Shown: piece after piece, positions 24,000-35,290 of the stretch
Position numbering within the stretch: position 1 is the first letter of the stretch
How the letters are laid out: each line of letters opens with the position of its first letter
NCBI GenBank assembly: GCA_037074705.1
Contig: CM073596.1
Coordinates: forward strand, 22,976,001-23,040,000
Source: Zhengitettix transpicula
Taxonomy: Eukaryota; Arthropoda; Insecta; Orthoptera; Tetrigidae
Reading direction: 5' to 3'
DNA length: 64,000 bases
Made by a program: the position numbers and the translations under genes
Notes under the pieces: model-generated
The model's input: only the letters and a program-made list of their open reading frames with translations
Database searches by the model: none
Told to the model about the DNA's origin: nothing

Positions 24000-24790
24000 T
24001 GGTAAACAATCGATTAATGTGGCCCCAAAGGTAAATATCCTTTAAACTGATGACCCACAAAACCGGATCACGCCGACCAATCGACTGGTCCAGTAATCGA
24101 CGCACTCCATATCCCCTATTGTTGTAAGGACGTTCTCGCCTACGATTGACATAAAATCCCAACCCTGGTTAGCTCAGGGTGTACAGAATCCTCACGTTGA
24201 GTGGACATTCACTATGTTCGGCCGCATGACGGCGAAAGCATACAAGTTTCGTGTCCGTTCAGGGTGGACGGCTGTCTCCCGTGACTCTGTATGCAAATGT
24301 TGGATAGTGCCTTTGTATGCCAAGCAAAGGACTGTGAAAGCCGGAACGAATGTCGGAGGAGAGTGGTTTCGATGGGGATATAGCCTGCAACAGGTAATGA
24401 TTTCATTATAAGTAACCGAGGCTAACCCAAGGCGGTCGTCTGGCTTGTTAAGATGTCTGTGATTTATATCGATGACAATGACGAAACCACCTGGCCACAA
24501 GTCTCCGATGGGTGACTTCCATCACGGAAATGCGAGCAACTACTGAAGGGATCGTGAAGCTTTGGCTAGTTCTACTCTACGTTCAAGTGACCCTTAAAAG
24601 AGAGCTCTGCCGGCGGCCAACCAGGCCCGTCCTTCGGGGAAGACTGGGGGACGGGGAGAGTCGAAATCCTGGGGTATCCCGACCCCAGGGTCAAAATTCT
24701 TTTGGACGAAGTCTCGACATGATTCGTCATGTCGGGGGTGGGCGACACGTTTGAGGCCGTACTAGCCGTGGGCTGCTGACAGGCAATGAT
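24000..24790. repeat. GC-rich hairpin-bearing domain, probable repeat
   Basis: Roughly 790 bp of distinctly GC-richer DNA with sharp edges. Its 3' part has two strong inverted repeats. CCTGGGG at 24668-24674 pairs with CCCCAGG at 24683-24689. CGACATGA at 24715-24722 pairs with TCATGTCG at 24727-24734 around a TTCG loop. A B-box-like GAGTCGAAATCC ends at 24669. Short frames overlap on both strands (24192-24500 minus, 24214-24411 plus), so none is called coding. An exact ATGCAAAT octamer is at 24291-24298. The whole looks like a structured retroposon or RNA-derived repeat, but no second copy is present here. Confidence 0.35.
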
Positions 24791-25670
24791 ATTATTTTAT
24801 TGAAGTCAATTGACACGATAAAATTTTTTCTCAAGTTTATTCGACCGTAAGGCACCGTTGTTGATGCGCTTTAATTTAGACACTTGACTACAGGCAAATC
24901 TGAAGCTTTTCCAAAAATTGAAACATAAGTAATAGACAAATAATTAGTAGCCCAATATAATTCACATCGTTGGTACTTATTTTATACAACTGCCACCGTT
25001 AAGCTCCTGTCTCGGTATATTAAGACCTTATCACCTCGTAACGTTTGGTTCTTATATGAGTAATTGAAGGTTGATCATTTTTCCTCCTTTCACATATGAA
25101 TTAGAAAACATTCACCACAATATCAGGATTCGATACCTAGCGAATTTCTTATATCGACCTTCATTTGTTAATAATAAATCAAATTACTATCATAGCTAAT
25201 TGTGAATCTTAACTCATTTCGCTTTTTCTATTAGCACTTTTATAGCTTCCTTGTTGCTTAAAACTAATATAGAAAAAACTCCTATTTAAACACTGTTTGC
25301 CAACAATTCGATAATTGCAAATGTGTATATGACGTAAGATACGAACATATTTTATTGAAGTTATTGATGAAATTAGATTTATGCGCAGTAAAATGTTTGG
25401 AATATACACCTGAACAAAAAAATAAATGCTAATAAGATTAATGTTACTGTCGTAAACTTCCCTAAAGAAAAAAAATTAGGAAAAGTCATAAAGTACGAGA
25501 GATAATAGATTATGAAATTGGCATAATGTAGACAATTGTGGAACGTTTTCAAATACGTAATTCAACTTTGTTATGTTACAATCTCTTTCAAAGCATTTGG
25601 CGTGTGTGTTTCATAATATAAATTTGAAAAAGCCAAATGAAAAGAATGATTCAGTATACATACATACATA
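24791..25670. other. AT-rich spacer, no gene seen
   Basis: AT-rich DNA. The 66-codon minus frame at 25209-25409 has no motif. A short CATA/TA repeat ends at the LTR-like element. Confidence 0.5.
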
Positions 25671-25677
25671 TATATAT

Positions 25678-26074
25678 TGTAATGCCAATTAATTAGGACA
25701 TTAATTGTTTAAACATAAAAATTTAAATTGTTTGAGAAATCTATTATTGCGGCAGGAGCTTCCATAGCGACAATGTAGCCCAGCTCTGTTGCTTTGTCGG
25801 AAGGTCAAAATAGCGTATGCGCACTAAAACTCGAGTGAACTAAAGGTCAGTTCGCGGTAAGACATCGTCGAGGTATAACTGTTAGTTGGTGAGGAGAATT
25901 TAACAGTGTTGGTGATCAGAATTTAACAGAGTTGGTTGGTGCCTGGACATTTCTGAGGACGGGGCAAGTGAGTGATACTTGAGCAGAGACTAGCCGTCGT
26001 TTATTGTATTACTATTGTTTAATTACTATTAAACAAAGTTGAGGACGAAGTAAAGCATTCACGAAAGCATTACA
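25678..26074 (+). mobile_element. LTR-like element (possible solo LTR)
   Basis: The segment starts TGTAATGC (25678-25685) and ends GCATTACA (26067-26074). These are perfect 8-bp inverted ends with canonical TG...CA termini, about 397 bp apart, a usual LTR length. The interior is more complex than its AT-rich flanks. It has a TCAGTTCG initiator-like word near 25848 and a tandem duplication in which AGAATTTAACAG recurs with a GTTGGT that follows (25895-25913 and 25918-25936). No matching 4- to 6-bp target duplication flanks it, and no TGG primer-binding site follows. A solo or decayed LTR of a Gypsy- or BEL-like retrotransposon is the likeliest reading; strand is a guess from the initiator-like word. 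Confidence 0.4.
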
Positions 26075-26350
26075 TCGAGGCTTGCTAAGTAAAAGCAGTT
26101 TTGCGTCCATAGCCAGCCCGAAATAGTAAAATTGCAGTTTGAGTCCAAAGCAGTAAAGACTGGCAAATCTACAAACCACCGAATTCACCTAAGGCAAGCA
26201 GTCAACAGATAGCTGACAAAAAAAAGGAGGATCATCCGAGTTCCTGACATCCTATAAATTTTGACTAGAATCTGTGTAAAAGCTGTGAATCTTAGAATCA
26301 GTGTAAAATCTTGCAATAGTGTTTTTTTATAACGAAAGGTATGTTGGAAC
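26075..26350. other. Complex DNA adjoining the LTR-like element
   Basis: The balanced composition of the LTR-like element continues to about 26350. A short imperfect direct repeat, GAATCTGTGTAAAAGCT at 26268-26284 and GAATCAGTGTAAAATCT at 26295-26311, lies in it. It could be the leader of a truncated element, but no gag or pol sequence follows. Confidence 0.3.
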
Positions 26351-26760
26351 CAACTGGACAGATGTGAGTAACAAATTACAAATTAATTAATTATGTAAAC
26401 GTAATTAAAAGATAGAAGTCAGATTTCTTTCTCATTTTAAATTTCGTTCTAGTTTAATTGTCAAGTAAATTTCATTCTTTTAATTGGGATTAATAAGATT
26501 TTTAAACATAATTAATGTGTCCGTTATCAAACCCAGTGAAGACCCTGAGATCTAATATTTTCAATTTGTAATTGTTTTTAAATTATTGCCACAAAAAAAA
26601 TTGTTTGTAAATTTGATTAATTCTTTTATTTAAATAACGCCTTCCAGTTATTTATTATTAAATAGCTTCAAGAAGAGGCAAGTTAATCAAATTTCTTTAA
26701 TTAACGTATTAATACATATACATGATCTAACTCGTACTGTTTGATAATGTAACCGTTCTG
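26351..26760. other. AT-rich spacer
   Basis: AT-rich DNA with ATTAAT-type words and nothing gene-like. Confidence 0.5.
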
Positions 26761-27120
26761 AGTTGTCTGTACTTTGGTTGCCGTTTTCCATTGGGTTTTT
26801 TTCTTCCTCGTCAACGACGTACAAAGCTTTTCCGACTTCCAGAGTTCCTTTCTCTCTCTTTCATTCTCTCAGCCTTTCCCTCTTGGTGTAAGTTCATTGA
26901 TTGGTAGCATTGTCCGACAAGTGTGGGCGGGTCAGTTCTAAGAGTGACGTAAGTATTAATCTGGCCAAGGATAAAATCTGCGATGCTGCTGATGTATCTC
27001 TTCATGACGGATGAGCAAAATCCTAAAATAGACTCTTGATCACTCACATGCACAGTAGATGTCGGAAAAATTGCCACCGTAGCAAAACACTTAAAACTAT
27101 TAAATACGGCATTCATAACT
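26761..27120. promoter_or_regulatory. Balanced island with a 101-codon minus frame
   Basis: A minus-strand frame at 26811-27116 has fairly mixed residues and a basic, Glu/Arg/Lys-rich C-terminal end derived from a pyrimidine tract. I recognise no domain, and no splice signals frame it convincingly. The segment is either a regulatory-like island or a weak coding candidate. I favour non-coding because frames of this length accompany most GC-richer islands here. Confidence 0.2.
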
Positions 27121-27655
27121 GAATGTACTCATAATGAGTATTTATATGAATTAACGAACGCAGAGGTTTCGTTATATTGCGTGTTTATTCCTTAGTTCTC
27201 AATTAGATACACATTTTTTCGTAATTAAAATTAACTTCTCCTGCGCTAAAAGCGTGGTTCGACTTTAAAACATTTATAGCTGGTATCCATATAGAAGAGA
27301 CAGTTAAGTAAAATTTCGAACAGTAAAAGTCACTATATAATTTAAAATAGAAAATACAAATGGCGAAGGCGTAGTTGACTCGTCCGTATTATCGATTAAA
27401 CTACTGTACCAAATTATATTATATATTGTCAATTATAAATGGTGATTCTTGAAATCTATACGACCGATACGCCGCGGATCACCACCACTCTCTAATAATA
27501 AAGATTAGTTTTAATTGTTGTATTCACAAAGGAGAACAGAAAATATCGTAATAACCTTGAAGTCTATTTAAAGAGAAATAGGAGTGCTGTTGAACAGAAC
27601 ACTTTGTCCAGCCAATCATGTTACAATTGAAATAAACTGGAGATTTCCACCGCCA
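27121..27655. other. AT-rich spacer
   Basis: AT-rich apart from a short CG-rich word near 27464-27478 (CGATACGCCGCGG). No gene is supported. Confidence 0.5.
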
Positions 27656-27659
27656 GGCA

Positions 27660-28000
27660 ATAGACTGAAGGAAATCAGGATATTTGTGCCATACTACTTT
27701 TATTAGATAGATTCATTAACCAGTAGGGATAATGAAAAAACCAAAGTGGAAGCGAGTATTGTTTGACGGCGGCGTTTGGAAGAAACAGGGCTGATATTTG
27801 TTTCAGTTCCGGATAGCAGATAGACGGCCACAAAACATGTTGGCCAAATAGCGGCTCATTAGAGCACGCAACGTGGTCGAGTGGCCTCTGGACCCACCCT
27901 GTTAATTCCACCGGTGGTTTAAAATAGGTCGCCAAGCAGATGGCGCCGTCAGTTCCATCGGCACAAACAATATAAATTACATAGTTTTTTTGTAACAAAA
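27660..28000. promoter_or_regulatory. Island with CTCF-like motif
   Basis: Higher-GC island. CAAGCAGATGGCGC at 27933-27946 fits the CCASYAGRKGGCRS consensus of CTCF at 13 of 14 positions on the + strand. CTCF is conserved in many insects and marks domain boundaries. A 107-codon minus frame covers the island, but its sequence is not domain-like. The binding function is inferred from the motif only. Confidence 0.3.
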
Positions 28001-30090
28001 AAAATCACGAACGTTCGTCACACCGTTTGCGGCCGTGTTTGGTCCAAATATCCCATCGTTAACATTTTATACATTATGGATGTAGCTCCTGCAAATGCAT
28101 CCAACGGCTCAGTTATAGGATTATTTATATAGACCTATGAATAATAATAATTTAAAAACTAATTTAATTTATAAAACATTTTATTGAATGGCTTTACAGT
28201 ATAAAGTTGTGGTACCTAAATGGCATCTACCTCTCTTCCGAGTCTCATAATCTTATAATGTTATTAACATATACCTTACTGTATCTTCCTAACTACTTTC
28301 CAGACCGACAACAGATTATAATAACGCGATAGTACCTCGAAGAGATAATATTGAGAATATGTTTCATTGTCTGATTTGGTGAAGGTATATTTGAAATATG
28401 AAGTAAAAGTAAACCGAGCTGCATGAAGACTAGACTCCTGTGTACTCTAGATTACCTTTCCACCATACCAGTCTTTCAAAAATTTCCTCTCCAAGTCAGA
28501 CAGTTGGAACACCAGAAAAATATCATCTTGTAATTAAAATCCACCGGATACAAAATTTCAAATATAAATATGCCATGTCGCAGAAATATTACGAGTTCTT
28601 ATGGAGTTCCGAACATTTTTATCGATCCAGAAAATAATTATAAGTCTCTGAAAGTTACGCTCCCAGAGTTTTATATATCGCAACAGTTAACTTAGCTTTC
28701 AATTGAAAGTATTTTTTCGAAGCCACCGGACAATGGCAATTGTTGAAAGTAACGTCGTGGGTTTATCAGCTCGTACTCGTTACATATATCATACGAAGCC
28801 ACCGTCATCACTATGACTCTGGGAAATCAAGAAGAGTATCCTCGGCCAAGATGAGATACGTGATGAAAACTAATGGGTAAGATAGGAACACGCAAGCAAG
28901 TTTTTTAATTGGCCATTACCGGCAATGACGAAGACGAAATAGTCATAGGACAGACAAAACGTAGAGGTCAATGGGGGCTTTAACAAAACGCATTCACGAG
29001 CAGCGATTTCGGTCTCACACAAGAAGAAAATATTAAATAAACAAACCATTTATTCTTATCAAAGGATCTTTCAAGACGTAGACAATTCTATCCTCCTAAT
29101 GACTCAAAAACTATTTATTTATTGAAGCACAACTTTTCGGTTAATATAAATTCAAATGTAATAGTCACCGTGAAATGTCACTTTTGAATAGGAATTGAAA
29201 ACACTGTCTTGATACTAGAGGATCAAGTCTTGTAAATAGTTTATCGCTCAAACGCATATGACAGAAATACAAAGGATGTTCTGACGAGATATTTTATAAT
29301 ATCTATTTATTTCCTGATTATATACTGGAATTCGTTAATATGAAAATGTCTCGGACCGAAACATCTTTTCAAGGATGTTTCGAAAGCAGCAACGCTTGTT
29401 CTGGGAACATAATGATTTCTGGTACCAAAGATTTGTGAAAACGGAAAGAATTCTAAATAAATACGATCGGGCTGATGCCCAAATAGTTATCATCCTTATT
29501 ACAACTGGATAACCTATTATTACTACGTTAAAGTTATTTTTATTAACATTCAACAATTTAAACTCAATTTTCAACGAAAAAAAGACAACAAAATGTTTAA
29601 GAGTAAGTTAAGAATTTAAAGACCTTAGTTTCGAAATATTTTTACAAGATGTCAGAATCATTGAATACTCGTAGATTACTGGAACTTGAAAAATAAATAG
29701 AATTCCTATTAGCGAAAATAAATTAATAATTTCTGGATAAATGAATAGTAAATACAAATTAAAGTGATAAATAGGAAATTACATTAAACTATCGTACGCA
29801 GCAGGAGTATCAAGTGTGTTAGAGTGAAGTGTTTCTTTCCAGGATAGACAATGACATATATGAAGCTCTATATACTTTGTTTAATTTATATTTCTGTATT
29901 ATGTACTTACAATTTCCATTCAGTAACCTTATTGATGTTTCCTGGTTGTCGATATTAACGAGGAATTCCTATTATGCTACCTATTGGCGTAAAGCCTTTA
30001 CTCTTCTATTAAAAACAAGGTCCCCTACAGAAAAAAAAAATCACCACTTTAGTCAGTTTAATGAGGTTTCGTAATATTCAACGGTGTAAA
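28001..30090. other. AT-rich spacer with a moderate patch
   Basis: Mostly AT-rich. A patch at about 28720-29010 is more balanced (GGCCATTACCGGCAATGACG near 28910). Frames at 28440-28637 (+), 29335-29574 (-) and 29829-30074 (+) are composition-driven. No gene is called. Confidence 0.5.
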
Positions 30091-30094
30091 TAAT

Positions 30095-30490
30095 GGTATC
30101 CGTCCGTGAATGTCCATTGCAGAAGTAATTTTTCGCGCTGAAATGTTCTTATTAATTTACATTGTTCATGAGCCACCAGGCGGTAAAGATAACTTTTGTA
30201 GCTTCAACCTGCGTGCACATTAACAATGGGGCGAGAAGCGCAGCGCACATCCGGTCTCTCCCCAACCAACGTCCCATTTCAATGGCCTATTATTGTGGTG
30301 GACATCCAGTGTCATGCCAACGCCAACCCTTACAAATCATAACCTAACAAGACACTAAAAAAAATAACCGGAGTTATTTATGTAGGGTGCTTAACAGGTT
30401 GAAACCCCCTAATCCGTCCAGCTCATTGTATGTCTGCCAACTACTGTAATCAGCCGGGGAAAAATCCATTACAGCAGTAGTTTAGAATCG
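30095..30490. promoter_or_regulatory. Higher-GC island
   Basis: Balanced island with GGGGCGAGAAGCGCAGCGCA near 30226 and a small inverted repeat, AAATAAC at 30362-30368 with GTTATTT at 30373-30379. The 61-codon plus frame has no motif. It is a candidate regulatory module. Confidence 0.25.
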
Positions 30491-31420
30491 CGAATATTAA
30501 GCTATTCCACGAAGGTTAACCACGACATTAATTTTTTTTCTCATTAATCTTCAAATCTCTTAGTCTTAGGACAGATCAAAGAACTTCTACTATTCACTGT
30601 TGTCTTTTATAAAATCCAACATTTAAGTCTTTCCTTGAAATGGTCCTAAAGAGTCCTTCGCGGTTCTATACGATTCTTTATATGTTCATCAATAAATAAC
30701 GTCATACATAAAGGAGTTCCTTCTAAGAATGTGCCAGATTCTACTTAGTCTGATGAATTGTTTTCAATATTTCTCTCCTGTCATGTACTCTACTTTAAGT
30801 ACTGCTTTCAGTTTTGTAGGTTTTGCCAGGATCACATTTCAACGCAGTCAATATAATCACTTAGTAATCAATCATAAGTATCAAATAGAAAAAATAATCG
30901 CATGAACAACTCTCCATACATACTCAAATACATCTACGTTTCAAAAACGAATAAAGAATGTGAAGTGAAAGTATAAGCAAATGGTGTTAGAATGCATTAA
31001 GTGACAGATGATGTACTAGCTTTGGCCTCTTTTTATATAAATATATCATTCAATAATATTCAAACATTTTATATAATTTTTAAATTTTTCTATCAAATAC
31101 TTACGTAGTACTTGTATTACTATTTCATGAAAAACTATTAATTATTTTTACAAACGTTAATTTACAAGGAAAAATCTGCTTTATTTGCGTGTATTTGTTT
31201 TATTCGGTAAATGTGGAATCTTTGTCCTGCGAAAAACCCATTACTTGAATGAAAGCGTAAATATAAATGAAAATAAATTATTTTCTATGTATCTAAGAGT
31301 AAACTTTTATCCATTCATGCATGCATCTTAAAATTATCTCCTAAATTCACATGAGGTAACTTTAATTCTGTTAAATCACAGAGATGACTTTTTATATCAC
31401 CAAAAATAGCAAAACCAGAA
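30491..31420. other. AT-rich spacer, no gene seen
   Basis: AT-rich sequence with no open frame of interest and no evident repeat. Confidence 0.55.
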
Positions 31421-31424
31421 CGTA

Positions 31425-31695
31425 ATATATATTTTTTCCCCGGTTGCATTATAAACATTTCCACGAAACTAAGATGCGGGAATTCACTAATTACGAATGG
31501 CAGATCTCCCCTCCAGCATCCCGATAAATTTCCCTCCAAGTGGCGTCGTTAGCGAGGCAACAGAAATAATTGCGATAAATTACCAATCGATGACTTGGAG
31601 CACAGCCGTTTGCATAATTGCAATGGCAATTACCATATAACAGAGCTAATGAGAGATTTACTCATGCAACAGAATCGACAAATAAGTGTTCTAAT
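31425..31695. promoter_or_regulatory. Enhancer-like island with POU/homeodomain-type cores
   Basis: Compact island. GTTTGCAT at 31608-31615 is one base from the POU octamer ATTTGCAT. It runs into AATTGCAATGGCAATTACC, which contains two AATTGC/CAATTA-type cores, and CGATAAATTACC lies near 31573. Densely packed short cores between GC-richer blocks make this one of the more convincing regulatory candidates. The 74-codon minus frame at 31315-31539 only partly overlaps it and lacks a motif. Confidence 0.35.
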
Positions 31696-32460
31696 CCCGG
31701 TTGCACAGTTCTGTTTTCATATTTACAACTATACAATATGAAATTTTAACTTTTTTGAACGACGCATATAAAATGTTTTGCTTCGATATATTAACAAAGT
31801 TTCACAAAATGAAATTATTGAACTAAACTTTGATCTGGGTTCAACTAGTAGCGAAGAGGAATGAACAAATATTTAGGCCAAAATAATAAATGTCAAAATC
31901 GAAACATGAATGAAGAAACTTTATTTGTGTAAAATAAAATTAGTTTCACTATCACTAGCAATTACATGAATCTTGACACGAAAAATTTAGAAAAATATCA
32001 AAAAATTCTGTGGCGTAAATAGTTTATTCTAACGTACTGGCAATTAATTTTGGAATAAGTACTATTTTTATGTTGCATTTATTTATTTCTACTGTGAGGT
32101 AATTATGGCATTTGAAACTTAAGTGCACAATTTTTGCTTTCAAACTTTCCGTACTGCTCGTGGTTTTCTTGCAAAACGGTACCGTGAAAGACACTCCTTT
32201 CTCTTATTTGTTCTTCACCCCATTTATATTTTCGATTTCTTTAAAATATCTGTAAATTCGGATCAACATCAGCTAAATACAATTTTAGTAAAACAGGAAT
32301 TTTCAAATTGTTTCTCTTTCGATAATGTCGTGTCGTAAGACGTTTAACGAGGTTTAAAATAATTCATAGAAAAGTTCTGAAACGCATTTACTAAAATTCT
32401 AAAATCAAAAGGTGATATCATGAAAGCTACTTCAAAATGTAAAAGATCTATTTTCATACT
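31696..32460. other. AT-rich spacer
   Basis: AT-rich. The 71-codon plus frame at 32123-32338 is Phe/Ser-rich and not domain-like. Confidence 0.5.
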
Positions 32461-32464
32461 ATTT

Positions 32465-32830
32465 TCATTTTCGAGGTGTCCCTATTAGTTTCGCTGAGAC
32501 GGATGTTGTATCTGCGTATTCCTCTCTTGTGTGGCTTCTGCGGGGACGAATGGAGCAAGTTTGCAAGCAAGGGTTTTGCCCAGGAGGCCGCGTCCTCCTT
32601 TGGAGCTGTCCTTCCCGAAGCTCGGTAATGTATTCAGAATGCGAGCGCACAGTTTCCTGAATAAGGAATGAGACGTTTTCATCCGTGAGTCAGCAGGCAC
32701 GGTAGATTTGTACCACTTGTGTAGCCAGTCGTCTTCTGTAGCTACAATTACGGTCTAGTCGTGTATTTGGGAGAGGGAAACCAAAATGCCGACGTTCACG
32801 TTTAAGCCGTTCAATCGAAACACGCACAAA
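32465..32830. promoter_or_regulatory. Higher-GC island
   Basis: Balanced sequence with GC blocks (CAGGAGGCCGCGTCCTCC near 32581). Two overlapping minus frames (61 and 71 codons) share the same DNA in different phases, so at most one could be real. Neither is recognised. Confidence 0.22.
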
Positions 32831-33060
32831 ATATATATATTTGTTTTCAATCCATTACGGGTTGGAAATATTTATCTGTGAAAGTAATAACGACCTTACC
32901 AAAAAAATAACAAAAGTCTGAAAATAAATTAGTGTAAGACAGAACAACAGACGTTAATAGAATATCCATATTTTCCGTACTCGTTTTCAGGCAATTCGCA
33001 GGTAAATAACCGAACACTAGAATTTATTACTCAGTTTTGGTGTAAGACAAATTCTAGGTC
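32831..33060. other. AT-rich spacer
   Basis: Short AT-rich gap between two islands. Nothing is supported. Confidence 0.5.
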
Positions 33061-33064
33061 TATG

Positions 33065-33475
33065 CTATCTTTGAAGTAATCGTCTGGGATTCAATTTGGA
33101 AGCTATCGTGGGTTCCTAGGTTCCCCTGAAACATTCTGCGGGTCGCTCTATTGAGGTACGCGCGTAGAAAACTTTCGGAAGTGTCGGCCGGAATGGGGAC
33201 ACGTGAGTTCCTTTGTGCCGCCCAGCACTCACCTCAGCTAGGAACCATTACAACCTCGGGCCCCCTTCACCCTGCGTGATTAAGGGAGAGAACACCGTTT
33301 AACTATTATGCCGATGTATTGAAAGTTTTTTACGGCGCCGTTAAAAAGTTGCCGTAATGGGCTCCGAGGCGAGCGAGGCGACGGTACCTGTGCTTCAAAG
33401 ACGACGACCTCATGCGGAGGACGAGAAACGATCGTCGTGTTACGTCGCTCAGCGCTGGTCATCAAAATTTCAATT
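33065..33475. promoter_or_regulatory. GC-rich island with CG palindrome
   Basis: One of the GC-richest segments of the window. It contains the palindrome ACGGCGCCGT at 33332-33341 and a CACGTG E-box at 33200-33205. CG dinucleotides are frequent in the last 150 bp. The 61-codon minus frame is composition-driven. A promoter or enhancer is plausible, but no TATA box or transcript evidence is present. Confidence 0.35.
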
Positions 33476-34005
33476 TAGTCTCAAGCTTAACAACGGCTTC
33501 AGGAAAAAAAAAATCCAAAACTTTAGGCACATTTAATAAAATTATTTCACGCTTTTAACGTATAGTATTTAAACGAATTTCGGACACAAACTTGTAATGG
33601 AACCAATTTTAATTTTATTTTTGTGTTGTTTTGCGTTTTAGTAAAGAATTCTGCCTGGTGAAATTGTATCCAGGGCTGAACTTAACCTGAGTTTCGCTGG
33701 AGAAGATTCCTCTTCAATTGAAATAAAGTGGGTCAGTACGAAATCTGCCAATTGTTTCAGTCATTGCCAGCCCATTTGGACCTGACGAAAAAGAGTCGCA
33801 TTTTCATAGCCGGAGCGTTGAGTATTTTTATATCATTCTCTCCTGATAAGTTACGTTATTAACCATTATTTTATATTTCAATTGATGATGATGATATTGT
33901 TATAAAAGGACCTGATTAACTTGATGTACCTTCGGATAGATGTTCTTTTATTATTATTATTATTTTCATGAGGAAGTGAATGTGCGAAAACATTATAATA
34001 ATTTT
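33476..34005. other. AT-rich spacer with (TTA)n
   Basis: AT-rich with a TTA/ATT repeat at about 33949-33965. The word ACCTGACGAAA at 33779-33789 is shared with the dispersed repeat described at 49373 and 63724, but the surroundings do not align. Confidence 0.5.
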
Positions 34006-34314
34006 TTAAAAATAGGAGGTGATTGGCACACACTTTTGTTTATTAGTTTGGAATAAGGATAAGTATTCCAAACGGCACTTTTCAGTTAAAGCATAAATTT
34101 TCAACTGATGTGGATTGGGACGGATATAGTATGATGGGAAATTAGGGAGTTGCAAGTCTTGTTTTTTTAGTTTTAGATAATTGAGGATGATTTCTGGGGG
34201 GATAGATATATTTAAATTTATGTTTCTCTCCAAAGCTTACAGGACGGTGGTAGATGGATAGGACTTGGTTTGGTGTTTTTTACGGATCGGTGACCATAGG
34301 AGGCACGGAGATGT

Positions 34315-34524
34315 TCAAGACGTTGGAAATTTAGAAGGTGATGGTGTTGGAATAGGTTGGTGGATGGGTATACGTAGTGAAGTGGAAGACAAGCGTAGAA
34401 TTCTTTTTTCCAGTGCCCTTAGAGATTGGAGGAAACGCAGAGTAGAAACGATGTGGCTATAGACTATTACAGGACGGATGAAGGTTTTGTATAACGGCAG
34501 GAGCCGGTTCTGGGGCATATTCAT
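34315..34524 (-). pseudogene. Non-LTR retrotransposon reverse-transcriptase fragment
   Basis: The minus-strand frame of 69 codons contains LYKTFIRPVIVYS at residues 11-23 and RALEKRILRL at residues 36-45. In LINE-type reverse transcriptases a LYKTxIRPVxxY segment is followed after about 15 to 25 residues by a LxxLExxxLR-type helix. It lies just after the catalytic palm, in the thumb/connection region. Here the usual Trp-containing turn between the two motifs is missing, and the catalytic FADD-type box is absent upstream. The frame ends soon after. This is therefore a short decayed piece of a Jockey- or CR1-like element, not an active copy. A further minus frame at 34006-34233 may be related 3' sequence but has no motif. 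Confidence 0.6.
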
Positions 34525-34800
34525 CTGATAAGGTTAAATATTTGGCGACGCGTTTTTGACATGAGAATTTAGGTTGAGGTATTGGCTTAGTTACTTCCTT
34601 TAGAAAAATAAACATCAAATGACGTCAGAAACACTTTCGGTGGCAGGTCATGAAATGATCTTTGCTTTGTCATCGGGTTCGTTTGCACATCGTAGTTAAA
34701 AATCGGCGCAGATAATATAGCTAACTAATTCGCAATAATATAACTGCGTTTTGTACTAAAGAGTACAAAATTATCCAACTTTCTCACAGAATGAGAAATA
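34525..34800. other. AT-rich DNA next to the LINE fragment
   Basis: No further reverse-transcriptase motif could be read upstream of the fragment on the minus strand. The rest is ordinary AT-rich DNA. Confidence 0.45.
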
Positions 34801-35290
34801 AATAAATTAAATATGTTACGTTAGCAGAAATCTCGCACTACGTTTTGCTCTCGCAACTATAAATGCGCTGGTGGTAAAAAAACAAGTTAATTATGCAAAT
34901 TTCTGTGCGCAGGTAAGGTGCGCAAACGTGTTGCGGGGTTGGGAAAGGGAGAGGGGAATTTTGTAGTCGGGGGGGTTGGGAGTCGTGCGCAATCGTGTTC
35001 TATTGGTTTAGCCACCCACATTTACGTGCTGGGAATGGAGGCGCCCGCCAGGAAATAAATTGTTTCTGGCGAAAATTAGATCTCGATGCCATTAGCGAGT
35101 GCGTTCTCTTTTCGGGCTTGGAAACAGAGGTCCAACGCGGCGCACGTTTTTTTGTACATATAAATGAAAGATAAAAGAGTAGTCATTTAAGTTATATGGA
35201 ACGCGAGGGGTTTCAGAACGCGGTAACAGACGCGACAAATTATACGTGTTTCGCAACGGCGGCGCAAAATATCCGTGTTATTAAAAAAAT
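34801..35290. promoter_or_regulatory. Enhancer-like island with POU octamer over TAATTA
   Basis: Strongly bounded island. TTAATTATGCAAAT at 34887-34900 joins a homeodomain TAATTA core to an exact POU octamer ATGCAAAT (34893-34900), the kind of composite site bound by POU-homeodomain proteins. It is followed by GTGCGC repeats, a G-rich segment (34930-34980) and balanced sequence to about 35150. No open frame of interest crosses it. Among the islands this has the most specific motif evidence for a regulatory role. Confidence 0.42.
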
